A stretch of 14,746 nucleotides of DNA from Mycoemilia scoparia (lineage: Eukaryota; Kickxellomycota; Kickxellomycetes; Kickxellales; Kickxellaceae): NCBI GenBank assembly GCA_027575805.1, contig JANBPU010000362.1, positions 1 through 14,746 of the forward strand. The letters are read 5' to 3'. Below are positions 1 through 8,528 of this stretch, piece after piece. The notes below the pieces were generated by a model. The model made no database searches. It saw only the letters and a program-made list of their open reading frames with translations, and was not told where the DNA came from. The first letter of the stretch is position 1, and each line of letters starts with the position of its first letter. The translations under genes were made by a program, and so were the position numbers.

Positions 1-547
1 TGATAGGTTTTTCCTCCATACTACCTCCTGTGCCTTATTTCTCTTATTCCAACTTTTCACATAAAGAAAGCATCTCCCACTTTCTGGAGAGATCCCCTCC
101 CTCCTTTTTCCCTTCCAATTTATTCTTTTATTTCACATTATAACAAACTCCTTTATAAGACATTTTACATATATCACTTTACAATAAATAGCAATATAAA
201 AACCAAATATATTATCATCTCATTATTTATTATTATCATTCTATTATCATTTTATTATTTATTTATATCTTTTATTAGGCAAGATCACCACTGCCTATTA
301 CATGGAAAAAAAATTATTGGCTGGTATATAAAGCAAACCAAAATAAATCAAAGGTACTTTCCTATTTGCTATTAAGAATCACCCAAGATCAATCTCTTGC
401 TCTCTCATGGTCTATTATTGTATCCAAATCACATTATATCGATTACCCATAAAATTATAACAATGTAATGTTGAAAAAAAACAAGAAATCATCTTCTATA
501 TAAATAATGCAATTGCTATATCAAACCTATATAATTGCTATTTTGGA
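1..547. other. Gene-free AT-rich stretch downstream of the methyltransferase
   Basis: No convincing reading frame, RNA gene or mobile element is seen on either strand. The sequence is very AT-rich with runs of ATTATT and TTTATTA. It covers the 3' side of the minus-strand methyltransferase gene. A TATATAA-like string near 323-330 is not followed by a plus-strand gene. Confidence 0.6.
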
Positions 548-1814
548 TCACTTGGAATCCACACACTTTCGAAGACATACCAAGAAAGCTGTATGCCCTA
601 TAGGCCTATGAACAGGATGGCAGACCCACACAACATCCTGTGGCTTTTCTACCCCATCATCAGCTCCCACTTCACTTAGGCCCTGGGCTGTGTTAGTAAA
701 TGAAGATTTAGGAAGCATTGCATTTCCATTCCTGACAACTGTTGAGCGAACATCCCATTCCTTCCAGTCAACCTCGATAATATTTTCGACCAGGAGTGGT
801 AAAGAACGCACCGCACCAATCAAGTCCATTACTTGGGACATATTTGGTAAATAGCAAACACAATAGCGATCAGTTTTTAAGTGTTGGTGCAACATCTCAA
901 GCTCCACCCAGGGTGTGGGCATATCCAAGGCTATTCCGTCAAACATCAGCAGCGGCTTTTTCTCAGCCTCGCTCTCATTTTCAGCACTCTCGACACCATT
1001 AGTAACATTATCAATCTTGTTGTTGGTGGTACTAAGCAGCAATGACTTTTCAACATTTGATACAACATCTACCACCGATCCATGATGGAACTCAACCTGA
1101 GCTGCCAATGTGCCCTTAGAAAACCCATTGACGAGATGCTGAGCATGCTTGTGTGCATGTTCATTTCTTTCAACTGTAAAAACCTTGCCCTTTTCACCAA
1201 CCGATTTTGCCAAAAATAGAGTCAGGCCGGCATTTCCTGTCCCAGCCTCGAGAATAGTATCACCAGGCAATATATCAAGTAAAGCACATATTGTTGAGGC
1301 ATCTTTTGGGTAAATGGGTGTACAAGTGCGTCTGGAGTTGAGGATATATTCTTCCATAGTTGGGTGATGCAAAATGAATAGTCCGCCAAAAACCTTTTTC
1401 GATGAATGAGCCCTAATGCGATCTCGGCTTGTTTTTCCAATTATGTGGTCATGCTTTACGTCTCCTTTGCGGGTTCCATATACTCTGCCTTTTTCGAGCG
1501 GTCCTATCATTGCTGTTTTTCCATTGGTACTGGCTTCACGAACCATCACCATGTCACCTTCTTCAAATATCCCGCAGGCTCTGTAGGCTATTGCGCTCTG
1601 AGTTAATGGTCGAATAGTTGTGTGAGTGGGTGCATTTTTTAGCCCAGATTGTGTAAACCATTTACTTGCAAGGTCTCTAGCTACAGAAATTTCACATATA
1701 TTTGATGATTGATTTATAAATGGACAGTGTTAGGTTTGGGTGTGTTTTAGAGGAAATATGCAGTTGGATCTATCTCTTACTTGGTAACCTATATATATAA
1801 GATTTTAGCCTCAT
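548..1814 (-). CDS. Mitochondrial-type tRNA (adenine-58-N1)-methyltransferase, two exons
   Basis: The model is complement(join(548..1680,1781..1814)), 388 residues. The family transfers a methyl group from S-adenosylmethionine to N1 of A58 in tRNA. Visible features are an N-terminal beta-rich lead domain with HDHIIGK and HPTMEEY (about 85-122), then PIYPKDAS, SAM motif I EAGTGNAG (about 156-163), the acidic VERNE (about 181), and DMPTPW (264-269), equivalent to the D-x-P-x-PW motif of Trm61/TrmI enzymes. An acidic Ser/Asn-rich insert lies at about 220-254. The uninterrupted frame upstream of the first in-frame Met of the long exon has no ATG, but a 100-nt intron (GTAAGA donor, CTAAC branch, TGTAG acceptor, 1681-1780) joins it in phase to an ATG at 1814. 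The added N-terminus (MRLKSYIYRLPTRDLASK) is basic and amphipathic, like a mitochondrial presequence. It resembles TRMT61B/bacterial TrmI more than nuclear Trm61. The enzyme call is firm; the organelle and first exon are inferred. Confidence 0.85.
1681..1780 (-). other. Predicted intron in the tRNA methyltransferase gene
   Basis: On the minus strand it begins GTAAGAG, contains CCTAACAC (branch-like) about 50 nt before the end, and ends TTTCTGTAG. It interrupts a Thr codon after its first base. The intron carries in-frame stops, so it must be removed if translation starts at 1814. Confidence 0.7.
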
Positions 1815-2145
1815 CTCTACTTTTTTTTCTATGATCCGGTTTGTGGGGGTTATCAATTCTATTTAATGGAAATACACATCTGACTACAGACAATAGTAGA
1901 TGTTCGAGTTATGGGTGTGATAAAATTTTTGGCCAAATTCAAAAATTGTTTAGGTTATGGTGAATAGCAGTATAACTAACTCCTAAAGAGACAGAGCTAA
2001 TTAATCTTTTTTCATCATAATAGTAGTTTATTTTCGTGTTTTTATGTTTTTCTAAGTTATTCAATTTATTAATATACAATAATAGTTAAACTAGAATAAC
2101 ATAATGTTGAAATCAATTTGAAAGACAAAATTCAAAGATCAAGAT
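1815..2145. other. Intergenic stretch between gene 2146-3738 and the methyltransferase
   Basis: About 330 nt with no supported gene. It must hold the 3' end of the Cys-rich gene at 2146 (an AATAAA-like string occurs on the minus strand near 2070) and the promoter of the methyltransferase. No clear TATA element or other motif stands out. Confidence 0.5.
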
Positions 2146-3738
2146 TCAATAGAAAGGATAACGAACTGAAGACCCACAAGAATCACTATCATCATCATCG
2201 TCATCTTCATAGTAGCTATAATCATCTTTTGGAGCATTTGCGTTAATAATGTCAAAGAATATTTCAACATAAACTGATGGAACATGAGTCAACAAATTTT
2301 TGTGACATTTATCTCGATAGCTAATGATCATATCATTCAAAGAATTTCCTTCAGTTTGGTAGCCATAAAAACAAGAAAGACAAACTATTCTTAGTCGGAA
2401 TTTTGTCATTGTAGTTGGGATACTTGACAAATAGTAATTAATATTGCTGCTGTTCTTGAGGATAATATTATCTCGAATATGGTCCAAAATATGTGGCAAA
2501 CAATTATAACAAACTGTTATGATTGATAAAGGAATAAAATAAGGTTTATCAAACTTAATGGTGTTGTCATTATTTTTGTCGGTTTCATGACTGGAATGTT
2601 TATCGATTGTTAAATAAAAGTTTTTGCAACCATCTAAACATTTTATATCGTCTTTGGGAAGAGCAAAACCTGGAGCGCCACCAAAAGAAGTACTATTAGT
2701 AGTGGGGTCATTTGATTTGTATTGGGATTGATGAGGACATATGATATCCTCAAGATATTCTCCTATTTCCAAACACAATTTTCGATATCCAGATAGCTGT
2801 TTATATTCCCATTCTTCACGAATCCTAGCCATTATATCTTGGATGATTTTTGGATCTTTTTCAGCTTCTTCAAGAGATCCTTCAATACTTGGTATATGCC
2901 ATTTCTTTCTTTTTTGAATGAATTGATTGAATTCAGTAATAGAAGGAAATGAATCATCATAGTCATAGTCATAGTCATAATCATAGTCATAAAATTTGTT
3001 AACAGAATATATGATTGGTGTCTTTGCTGCCATTGTTAACTTCTCTTTACCTTTATTTTTGCTGCTCTTCTCTTTTTGAGATTTGAGGAGTTCATCCTGA
3101 TCTTCAAGGTCTTCACAACGTGATGAATCTGCTTCAATAGTGCTATTACCAACAAGAGTACCAATTGGTGTTTTTGTAAATCCAGAGCTTAGTTGGTCGT
3201 CTGTATCTTGTTGACCAAATGGTACTTTGTCAGAAAAAACGATAGGCGCAGAAGATGAAGGAAGAGAAGGTGAGACAGGAGGATCAGGGAAATCAGAAAT
3301 ACTGACATTAATAGAAGCATTTGTATCAGAGCTGAGTCTGGGGATGCTATACTGTTCTTGTAAACTGCTATCGACATAACTGCTACCACTGGTTTTCTGG
3401 GAAACAAGTGCATTGACAATAATACTATCTACCTGAGATGGATCCACTATTCCAACGTGTGATTGGCTATTGGATTCTTCAAATTCAAAAGCTGGAAGAT
3501 AAGCATGATATTCTTCCCCGTTCTCATTCATCTTGATACTAGGAGTAGAAAGCGAAGAATTATCATCTCGGGTGTGTTTGCCTTTATGAAGTACAGCTTT
3601 TATGGATTTGGGTATTTCCACTTTAAGTTTCATTACCCAGTCGTTTAATGGTAATGTTCCTGCAGGATTGTTTGAGGTATCGGTTTGTAGTTCCTTCGAT
3701 TTCTTTTTTGGTAAAATTGATTTAAATCGATTCAACAT
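2146..3738 (-). CDS. Uncharacterised Cys-rich, mostly disordered protein, 530 aa
   Basis: I do not recognise the family. It is a single uninterrupted frame from ATG 3738 to a stop at 2146. Residues 1-60 are basic; 60-240 are Ser/Pro/Asp-rich and look disordered; 219-235 is Lys-rich; 250-262 is a (Tyr-Asp)6-Asp run. A more structured region begins near 266, with a charged helical stretch (285-330), then cysteines in a spaced pattern: C334, C367/C371, C410/C413 (CYNC), C453/C456 (CLSC, followed by FYGY). The C-terminus has a run of Asp residues (512-517). There is no signal peptide and no clear membrane span. The same cysteine order with matching flanking residues occurs in the next gene (4271-6074), so the two look like diverged paralogues. 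Metal binding by the CxxC pairs is an inference. Low-complexity codons are common, but the long frame and the shared module argue that it is a real gene. Confidence 0.75.
   Translation of the reverse strand: MLNRFKSILPKKKSKELQTDTSNNPAGTLPLNDWVMKLKVEIPKSIKAVLHKGKHTRDDNSSLSTPSIKMNENGEEYHAYLPAFEFEESNSQSHVGIVDPSQVDSIIVNALVSQKTSGSSYVDSSLQEQYSIPRLSSDTNASINVSISDFPDPPVSPSLPSSSAPIVFSDKVPFGQQDTDDQLSSGFTKTPIGTLVGNSTIEADSSRCEDLEDQDELLKSQKEKSSKNKGKEKLTMAAKTPIIYSVNKFYDYDYDYDYDYDDSFPSITEFNQFIQKRKKWHIPSIEGSLEEAEKDPKIIQDIMARIREEWEYKQLSGYRKLCLEIGEYLEDIICPHQSQYKSNDPTTNSTSFGGAPGFALPKDDIKCLDGCKNFYLTIDKHSSHETDKNNDNTIKFDKPYFIPLSIITVCYNCLPHILDHIRDNIILKNSSNINYYLSSIPTTMTKFRLRIVCLSCFYGYQTEGNSLNDMIISYRDKCHKNLLTHVPSVYVEIFFDIINANAPKDDYSYYEDDDDDDSDSCGSSVRYPFY
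2956..2991 (-). repeat. Coding hexanucleotide repeat, (Tyr-Asp)6
   Basis: Six tandem TAT-GAY units on the minus strand encode alternating Tyr and Asp (residues 250-261), with one more Asp after them. Most units use GAC and two use GAT, so the run is slightly degenerate rather than a fresh pure expansion. It sits just before the ordered part of the protein. Confidence 0.9.
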
Positions 3739-4270
3739 TTAAAAAGAAAATAATAAAAAGGGTGTAACAGTAATAGAGTGGGTATATTACAAAATATATA
3801 TACACGTTTACATATTTTTGAGCATATTTTTTGAGAGGGAGAGGAAGGACGGTGAGTTTTTGTAATGAGTAAACTGATGGTGATTGAGAGAGTATGACAA
3901 CGATTATAGTTAATCGGAATCTTTGGTTTATTTGATTTAGCTTTTTTATACACCATTTTACTCAGAGTTATAGTTCCAAAAGTACAACATTTGAGTTGAG
4001 ATCTTCACATTTACAAAATTATAATCAGTAGAATATTCATTCTTCTACCCCCACTCTTTACTTTTCTGTTTGATTGTTTGATTGTTTGATTGTTTATCTC
4101 GAAAATTTCCAATAACCATACCAAATAACACACACGATAAACCTTTTAGATATTCATATATTTGTAATGATGATAGAAAAGCCAAAAGAAAAAAAATGGT
4201 ATAATAAAACAATGCTATAAACTACAGGCTTTCTAGATAGAAAAAAACGAACCAAACTAACTAAAATTTT
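3739..4270. other. Intergenic stretch between the two Cys-rich genes
   Basis: No supported gene. Short frames here lack homology or a splice partner. It contains the 3' end of the gene at 4271-6074, the upstream region of the gene at 2146-3738, and an 8-nt tandem repeat at 4067-4095. Confidence 0.5.
4067..4095 (+). repeat. Tandem TGTTTGAT repeat, about 3.6 copies
   Basis: Three exact copies of the 8-mer TGTTTGAT are followed by a partial fourth (TGTTT). It lies about 330 nt upstream of the start codon of the Cys-rich gene at 2146-3738 (minus strand). A regulatory role is possible but not shown. Confidence 0.9.
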
Positions 4271-6074
4271 TCAAATAAATCCAGGAGGGGGAGGGACTCG
4301 ATTAGTATCACAGAATACCTCCTCATCACAAACAACAAGCTTTTCCCACTCTTTTTTATGAATCATAGTCTTATATCCATTTCTTGAAACGGCCATCTCG
4401 ATATTTACTAACTCTGAGGTCATCACGAGTCCATATCCACAAAGTATACAGATATTAATAAACTTGTAATAGTCAACTGGACTGGGATCGCTTTTTCTTT
4501 TTCTTGGTCCATCTGTTTCAAGGAAATTGCAAATGATGCTGAACCTATTGGCAAAGCAGCTTTTGCAGCATTTTAGTGGACAGTGGAGTGGACCTTCATA
4601 GAGGTGTTTTTCTTCAAGCCCAAAGCCGTCATTGTGACTGCTGGTGGTGCTGGTAGAACCGCTACTGGTGCTGCTGTTGCTGCTACTTCTGTTGTTGCTG
4701 GTGCTATCGTAATATGTCTGCAGTTGTTGTGGTTGACGCTTGCATTTAATTAATGGATAGAACACTAGATAAAAGTATGTACAAGTCTCGCACTTTTTGA
4801 ATGTTTTATCCTTGATTTGTATATTGTATGGAGCTTTAGGATGTTGAGAACAAAGTCCAGTTTTGTTGCGCACAAGATTGCGTAGTACCATCATGTATTC
4901 ATCTTCTTCTGTTCCTTGATATCGGTGGTCGTGACCAGAGTATAGGTGGAGGCTTGGTCGTCTTAGCTGTTGTGAAGCAACTGCAGCAAAATGTTGCAAA
5001 GAACTGGTTCTTATAGGTGGCTGGTCGAATCTTTGGTGATGTCTGGGAGTGTAGCGATTGCCAAACATCTGTTGTTCAATTCGATTGCCAGGGTTGTTAC
5101 TGCTGCTGCTGCTGCTATTACTAGGAAAAAACATGGGCATTGATTTTGCGGATGAAGGCGATGATGGTAACGAAAAGGATGAAACGTTTGTCTGGTTTAT
5201 GGTGTCTCTGTATACAGTCATTGGTTTTGGTGATTCGGGCTCTTCAGGCCCGTCAATGATGTTGTTGGGATTGGCTTCTTCTTCAATAGCAAACAGAATA
5301 TTAGAAGAACACCCCGTAATGGCCTTTCTTCGATAAGAATATTCTGGACCATCCATTTTTCTGATAGTGTAGGTCGGTTCCTGATTTTGGAGCACAGCTA
5401 TGTTTTTAGCAGATAGATTGATATATAGAAAAAATATAACAAATAAAGTTAGTATACTTGAGAAGCATGTTTTCATTAAACTCAAAGTGTAACAATGACT
5501 TATAGCAAGATGTATGCTTACCATTTCTCTCTAGACTGTTTTCAACTACGTTATTACTAGGGCATATAACACTAGTTGGCCTAATGCCATATGTATCGGC
5601 AGGAGAAGGAGGGATGCTGTAGTGTCCGCCAAGGTCTAATGGACCAGAGATGTTCACAATAGGCTGCTGTTGCTGAACAGGGCTACCCAATACATCGTCC
5701 TTATCATCACCATCACCAGTGGTTCTTCTTGCTATTTTCCATAACCTTTTTGGAAACAAGAACCCAGATGATGATGAGACTGGAGCATAACTTTGGTGTG
5801 TAACCATATCATATTCTTGTTCATCATCATCATCTCTTGGCATATCATTTCTGGTACATTCATACAATTCAATATTGGATTGGGTCTCGAGATTTGGATT
5901 TTCAAGATTTTCTGGTTCCATTGGAGTGTTTGTGGTGTCCTTGTGCTTGTGCTTATATCTGGATAGTTTAAACCTATCCCGGGCGTTCAAAACAGTTTTG
6001 AGGACCCTAAAAATAGGTTTAGGAGATTTTTGGGAATCTGTTGTTATTGGTGATCGTTGCGATTGTTGTTGCAT
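4271..6074 (-). CDS. Uncharacterised Cys-rich protein, two exons, 559 aa
   Basis: The model is complement(join(4271..5397,5522..6074)). Family not recognised. Exon 1 (184 aa) is basic near the start, then acidic and Ser/Gln/Pro-rich. It ends at a GTAAGC donor. The 124-nt intron carries an exact TACTAAC branch box (5448-5454) and a CATAG acceptor, and the join keeps frame inside an Ala codon. Exon 2 has a poly-Ser run (about 279-284), a Ser/Thr/Asn-rich stretch (416-440), then a cysteine module: C367, C387/C390 (CETC before TYFYL), C403, C457, C461, C462/C465 (CKSC), C501/C504 (CILC before GYG), C541 and C547, ending PPPPGFI. The order and flanks (CxxC near FYL; YY...CxxC-x-YG) match the neighbouring gene at 2146-3738, suggesting an old duplication. 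A zinc-binding fold is plausible but unproven. If the intron is not removed, translation stops after 222 residues. No clear nuclear, secretory or enzyme signature is seen in the spliced form. Confidence 0.7.
5398..5521 (-). other. Predicted intron in the Cys-rich gene, with TACTAAC box
   Basis: On the minus strand it starts GTAAGC, contains TATACTAAC about 50 nt before the end, and ends AACATAG. It joins exon 1 (phase 1) to exon 2 in frame. The pyrimidine-rich 3' half is also open in the exon-2 frame and would encode hydrophobic residues, as noted among the findings. Confidence 0.75.
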
Positions 6075-6222
6075 TGAAAAAATAAATACAAGGAAATAGA
6101 TGTGGTTGGGGGAGGGAATAGGCTATTATAAACATTTATTGGGTTGAGATTTTATGGAATGTTTGTGTAATGTATTGATGGAGAATATAAAATTGAGTGA
6201 GAAGTGGCATATAGTCAAGAAA

Positions 6223-6280
6223 GAGCTAGAGTTAGAGTTAGAGAAAGAGAAGAAGAAGAGAGGGGGGGGGGAAGAGAATG
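6223..6280 (+). repeat. Purine-rich tract upstream of the Cys-rich gene
   Basis: An almost pure A/G stretch with tandem AGAGTT units, AGAAGA units and a nine-G run. It lies about 150-205 nt upstream of the ATG at 6074, so it is probably in the promoter or 5' leader of that minus-strand gene. The RNA would carry a long pyrimidine tract there if it is transcribed. Confidence 0.8.
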
Positions 6281-6516
6281 GAAGTAGAATAATGTTTAAA
6301 CGGCAATTACTATTATTATTCTTTAAGTAATTTGCTCAGGAACCAAGGCCCAAAGCCTTTGAAATTGCGCCAGATCACTCATTTATTCTGCACTACCACA
6401 CAGATTTAAATAATTTTATTCTGTATCCTTTTTATTTTTTGCTTTAAATATATTTTTAAAATAAAAAATGCTAAAGAATAAATAATGTATATTAAATTCT
6501 GCTGGCCAAATTGTCT

Positions 6517-6536
6517 CTACTAGCTGTAGCTAGTAG
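6517..6536. repeat. Perfect 9-bp inverted repeat with 2-nt loop
   Basis: CTACTAGCT and its exact reverse complement AGCTAGTAG are separated by GT. An isolated short hairpin or dimer-binding site; no gene end lies next to it. Confidence 0.9.
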
Positions 6537-6830
6537 TCTGGTGTCGAAAGCTTAGGAAAAGGTAGCTATATAGCTTGTATATATTTGAATGTTAGTTATA
6601 CTTTTTATCATTATTATTGTTAGTATAAGACATTGGTTTATATACCATATAATACCTTAAAACAAGATAACAACTAGTAATTTCGCTACATATTTGGTCA
6701 TATTTCGCAAGACTTTGGGCAAAATGATGGATCACCAGGAAATCGCATGTGGAATGACTCATGGTTGGGCCAAAATCTGGTGAGGACCCATTTCTGCCTT
6801 CCATAGATTCTATCACTAGTGAAATATTTT

Positions 6831-6953
6831 CATATGGGTAATAATCTTTGAAGGGTGAATTTTGGTGACGAATGATTATAGGGGCAATCAAAGCTAAATG
6901 GATGTCCAGTTTTACTAGTGAACTTTCACCCTTCAAAAATAATCGCCCATATG
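6831..6953. repeat. Imperfect inverted repeat with 33-bp arms
   Basis: The left arm (6831-6863) begins CATATGGG and contains TTTGAAGGGTGAA. The reverse complement of the right arm (6921-6953) has the same two blocks in the same register. I count 27 of 33 positions identical. The loop is about 57 nt. It could be the remains of a small non-autonomous element or a hairpin transcript; no target-site duplication was found. Confidence 0.8.
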
Positions 6954-7017
6954 TGCAAGTAAATATATAGAGATTTATTTTATACCTAAAAGAAAAGTAA
7001 TTTGGAGAACAAAATAA
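6952..7017 (+). repeat. 66-bp dispersed direct repeat, copy at the left
   Basis: This stretch aligns without gaps to 11901-11966 in the same orientation at about 85% (56 of 66 by hand). The shared blocks include CAAGTAAATATA, ATTTATTTTATA and AAAGTAAT. It lies about 180-245 nt beyond the stop codon of membrane gene A and abuts the right arm of the inverted repeat. Confidence 0.8.
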
Positions 7018-7194
7018 TATATGTCCTTAAAAGACTAGCTTTATACTTAAGTAATTGCTTGCTTGCAATTTCCTTTTTTGGCAAGCAACCAAACTATTTG
7101 TGATAATTTGATTAAAACTATGTAGCAATGTAGTTTCTGTGCAACAAAACCATTTCGCCTGTTACAAAAGTGTGGTTGCGGTATAGTAATTTGA

Positions 7195-8528
7195 TTAAAC
7201 GCCATCTAGTTTTCTCTTTTGAAGTGCATTCGGAAGTGTGCTAGAAAAAAGAGGGATTTATATAAAATGCATTAGTATCATAGCACAAGCATAGACATTC
7301 ACAGAGATATAGATGAAAAGTACTTACAATAAGAAAAGACAGAAGGAAATTCCCAAAGTAATATAACCAAAGATAGGAATTATAGAAGCAAAATTTTTGT
7401 ATTGTACTATCAAAAATCTATCCATATATCTTCCGTAAAAGTAAGAGTAACAGCCAGTTCTGATAGTAAATAGAACACGATCATTTATAATATTCAAAGC
7501 GCATCTACATAAATTTTGAATAGCATCAAGAAAAGTCCAAGAATTAGTCGATTGAATTATTTATATGCAGGTCCAAGTGGTCATAGAACTGGTGTTGGTT
7601 GAACTTACATTAAATAAAACGCACTGGTTTTGCACATTCTGGCATACTTTTTGTCTTCCTTCAATACAAAATAATTTGATGAGGAAGTACCAAAAAATGA
7701 AGCGTACCAAGAACATACGACTATGAACATGATGAAAGCGTATTGGGAACAAAGAAGTACGTAAGTGGGCTGCAATTATCAATAAAATAAATAAATATGT
7801 ATATCAGTTAGTTTTAGCTGTATGGTCAGATTTCACACACTCTTAGAAAAAGTGTTTGGCCTCTAGGAATTGCATACAAAATCTGATGAGGATGCACCAT
7901 TTCTCTATACTACACGTTTGATTCCAACTGAAATCACGGTCACATTGTTTGTGGTATATATATATATTTGATACTTGCCTGGTCATAAAGAATCTTACTA
8001 AGAACAATACTCAGCATAGAATAAGCAGCGATAATGATACAACCACAAACAAAGATAAAGAAAAATGCAATGTTTTGGGTAAGCGCCTACACAAATAATA
8101 AATTAGTTTTTGCAATTGCATACTTGGGTTAGTATAATCTAAATAATACTACTACTAATACTACACACATCAAATTATTTATATTTGGTTGGTTAATTAG
8201 TTACCTCAGCTTCGTTTTTAGCCTTTTTCTTACTATCTGCAGCTTGCTTATCTTGCAATTCTTTCAGAGCCTTTTCGTAACCAGTCTTTTCCTCAAGAAG
8301 TTTAGCATTTTCAATTTTGTTTTTCAATACATCTACACTTGTTATATCTTTAACTAATGTTTTGTAATGATCGGCGTCTTTCTTTGGTTCTGCTGTCCTA
8401 GTAGTACCAGCAGTAGTTGTAGTTGTATTGGTGGTAGTATTGCCGGTAGTATTGTTACCATTGGTGGTGGCATTGGTACTTGGACCTCTTCTCCCAGGAG
8501 CTCCTCTGGTTCTATTACCTCTATTCAT
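7195..8528 (-). CDS. Multi-pass membrane protein A, five exons, 271 aa (tandem paralogue of B)
   Basis: The model is complement(join(7195..7240,7328..7504,7609..7769,7979..8086,8205..8528)). Family not recognised. Residues 1-50 hold an Arg/Gly start (RGNRTRGAPGRRG) and an Asn/Thr-rich tract; 50-108 is Lys/Glu-rich and probably coiled coil. A membrane core follows: strong spans at about 114-137 and 147-170, a loop with C190, C199 and C216, a weaker hydrophobic stretch near 192-204, and a last span at about 239-259, ending in a short basic tail. Three or four spans are possible. All exon junctions match gene B (10033-11310) in position and phase (0, 0, 2, 2), which strongly supports the model. 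Highly conserved blocks are KKYARMCKTS, LNIINDRVLF, IRTGC, GRYMDR and ALQK. The second intron uses a GC donor (CAG|GCAAGT). Branch sites of TACTAAC/CTAAC type are visible in introns 1 and 2. Function is unknown. Confidence 0.85.
7770..7978 (-). other. GC-AG intron 2 of membrane gene A
   Basis: The donor reads CAG|GCAAGT instead of GT, with otherwise perfect consensus. The matching intron of gene B has GTAAGT at the aligned site. The nearest GT, 4 nt further in, would break the frame into exon 3. At 209 nt it is also about twice the length of the B intron (98 nt). A CTAAC branch site and TTGCAG acceptor are present. Confidence 0.85.

Larger units (their letters stand above)
6075..6951. other. 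Intergenic stretch with repeats and palindromes
   Basis: No supported gene. It holds a purine-rich tract (about 6223-6280, GAGTTA units, AGAAGA units, then a nine-G run) just upstream of the Cys-rich gene, a short perfect inverted repeat (6517-6536), and a 123-bp imperfect inverted repeat (6831-6953). A minus-strand frame open from 7026 to 6592 crosses the inverted repeat. It has no suitable ATG, splice partner or recognisable domain. Confidence 0.5.

Noticed and set aside
320..331. TATATAA-like box on the plus strand
   Set aside because: No plus-strand gene follows; such strings are frequent at this base composition.
796..1002. Plus-strand frame opposite the tRNA methyltransferase
   Set aside because: It is antisense to a well-supported enzyme and has no domain of its own.
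3732..3956. Minus-strand frame just upstream of the 530-aa gene
   Set aside because: It ends in an overlap with the real start codon, has no domain, and no splice pair in frame was evident.
5058..5336. Plus-strand frame with a poly-Leu start that looks like a signal peptide
   Set aside because: The Leu run is the antisense reading of the Ser/Asn triplet repeat in the Cys-rich gene; the rest is shadow sequence.
7141..7200. Possible tRNA or structured RNA near the 3' end of gene A
   Set aside because: The repeats TAATTTGATTAAA and GCAAC form partial stems, but there is no cloverleaf and no T-loop motif.
7561..7782. Minus-strand frame over exon 3 of gene A
   Set aside because: It is out of frame with exon 3; the exon-3 frame is fixed by the match to gene B and by intron phases.
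6775..7905. Short similarity between 6775-6800 and 7877-7904 (AAATCTG-TGAGGA and CCATTTCT blocks)
   Set aside because: Only about 24 matching bases with a gap; in a window this size and AT-rich it can arise by chance.
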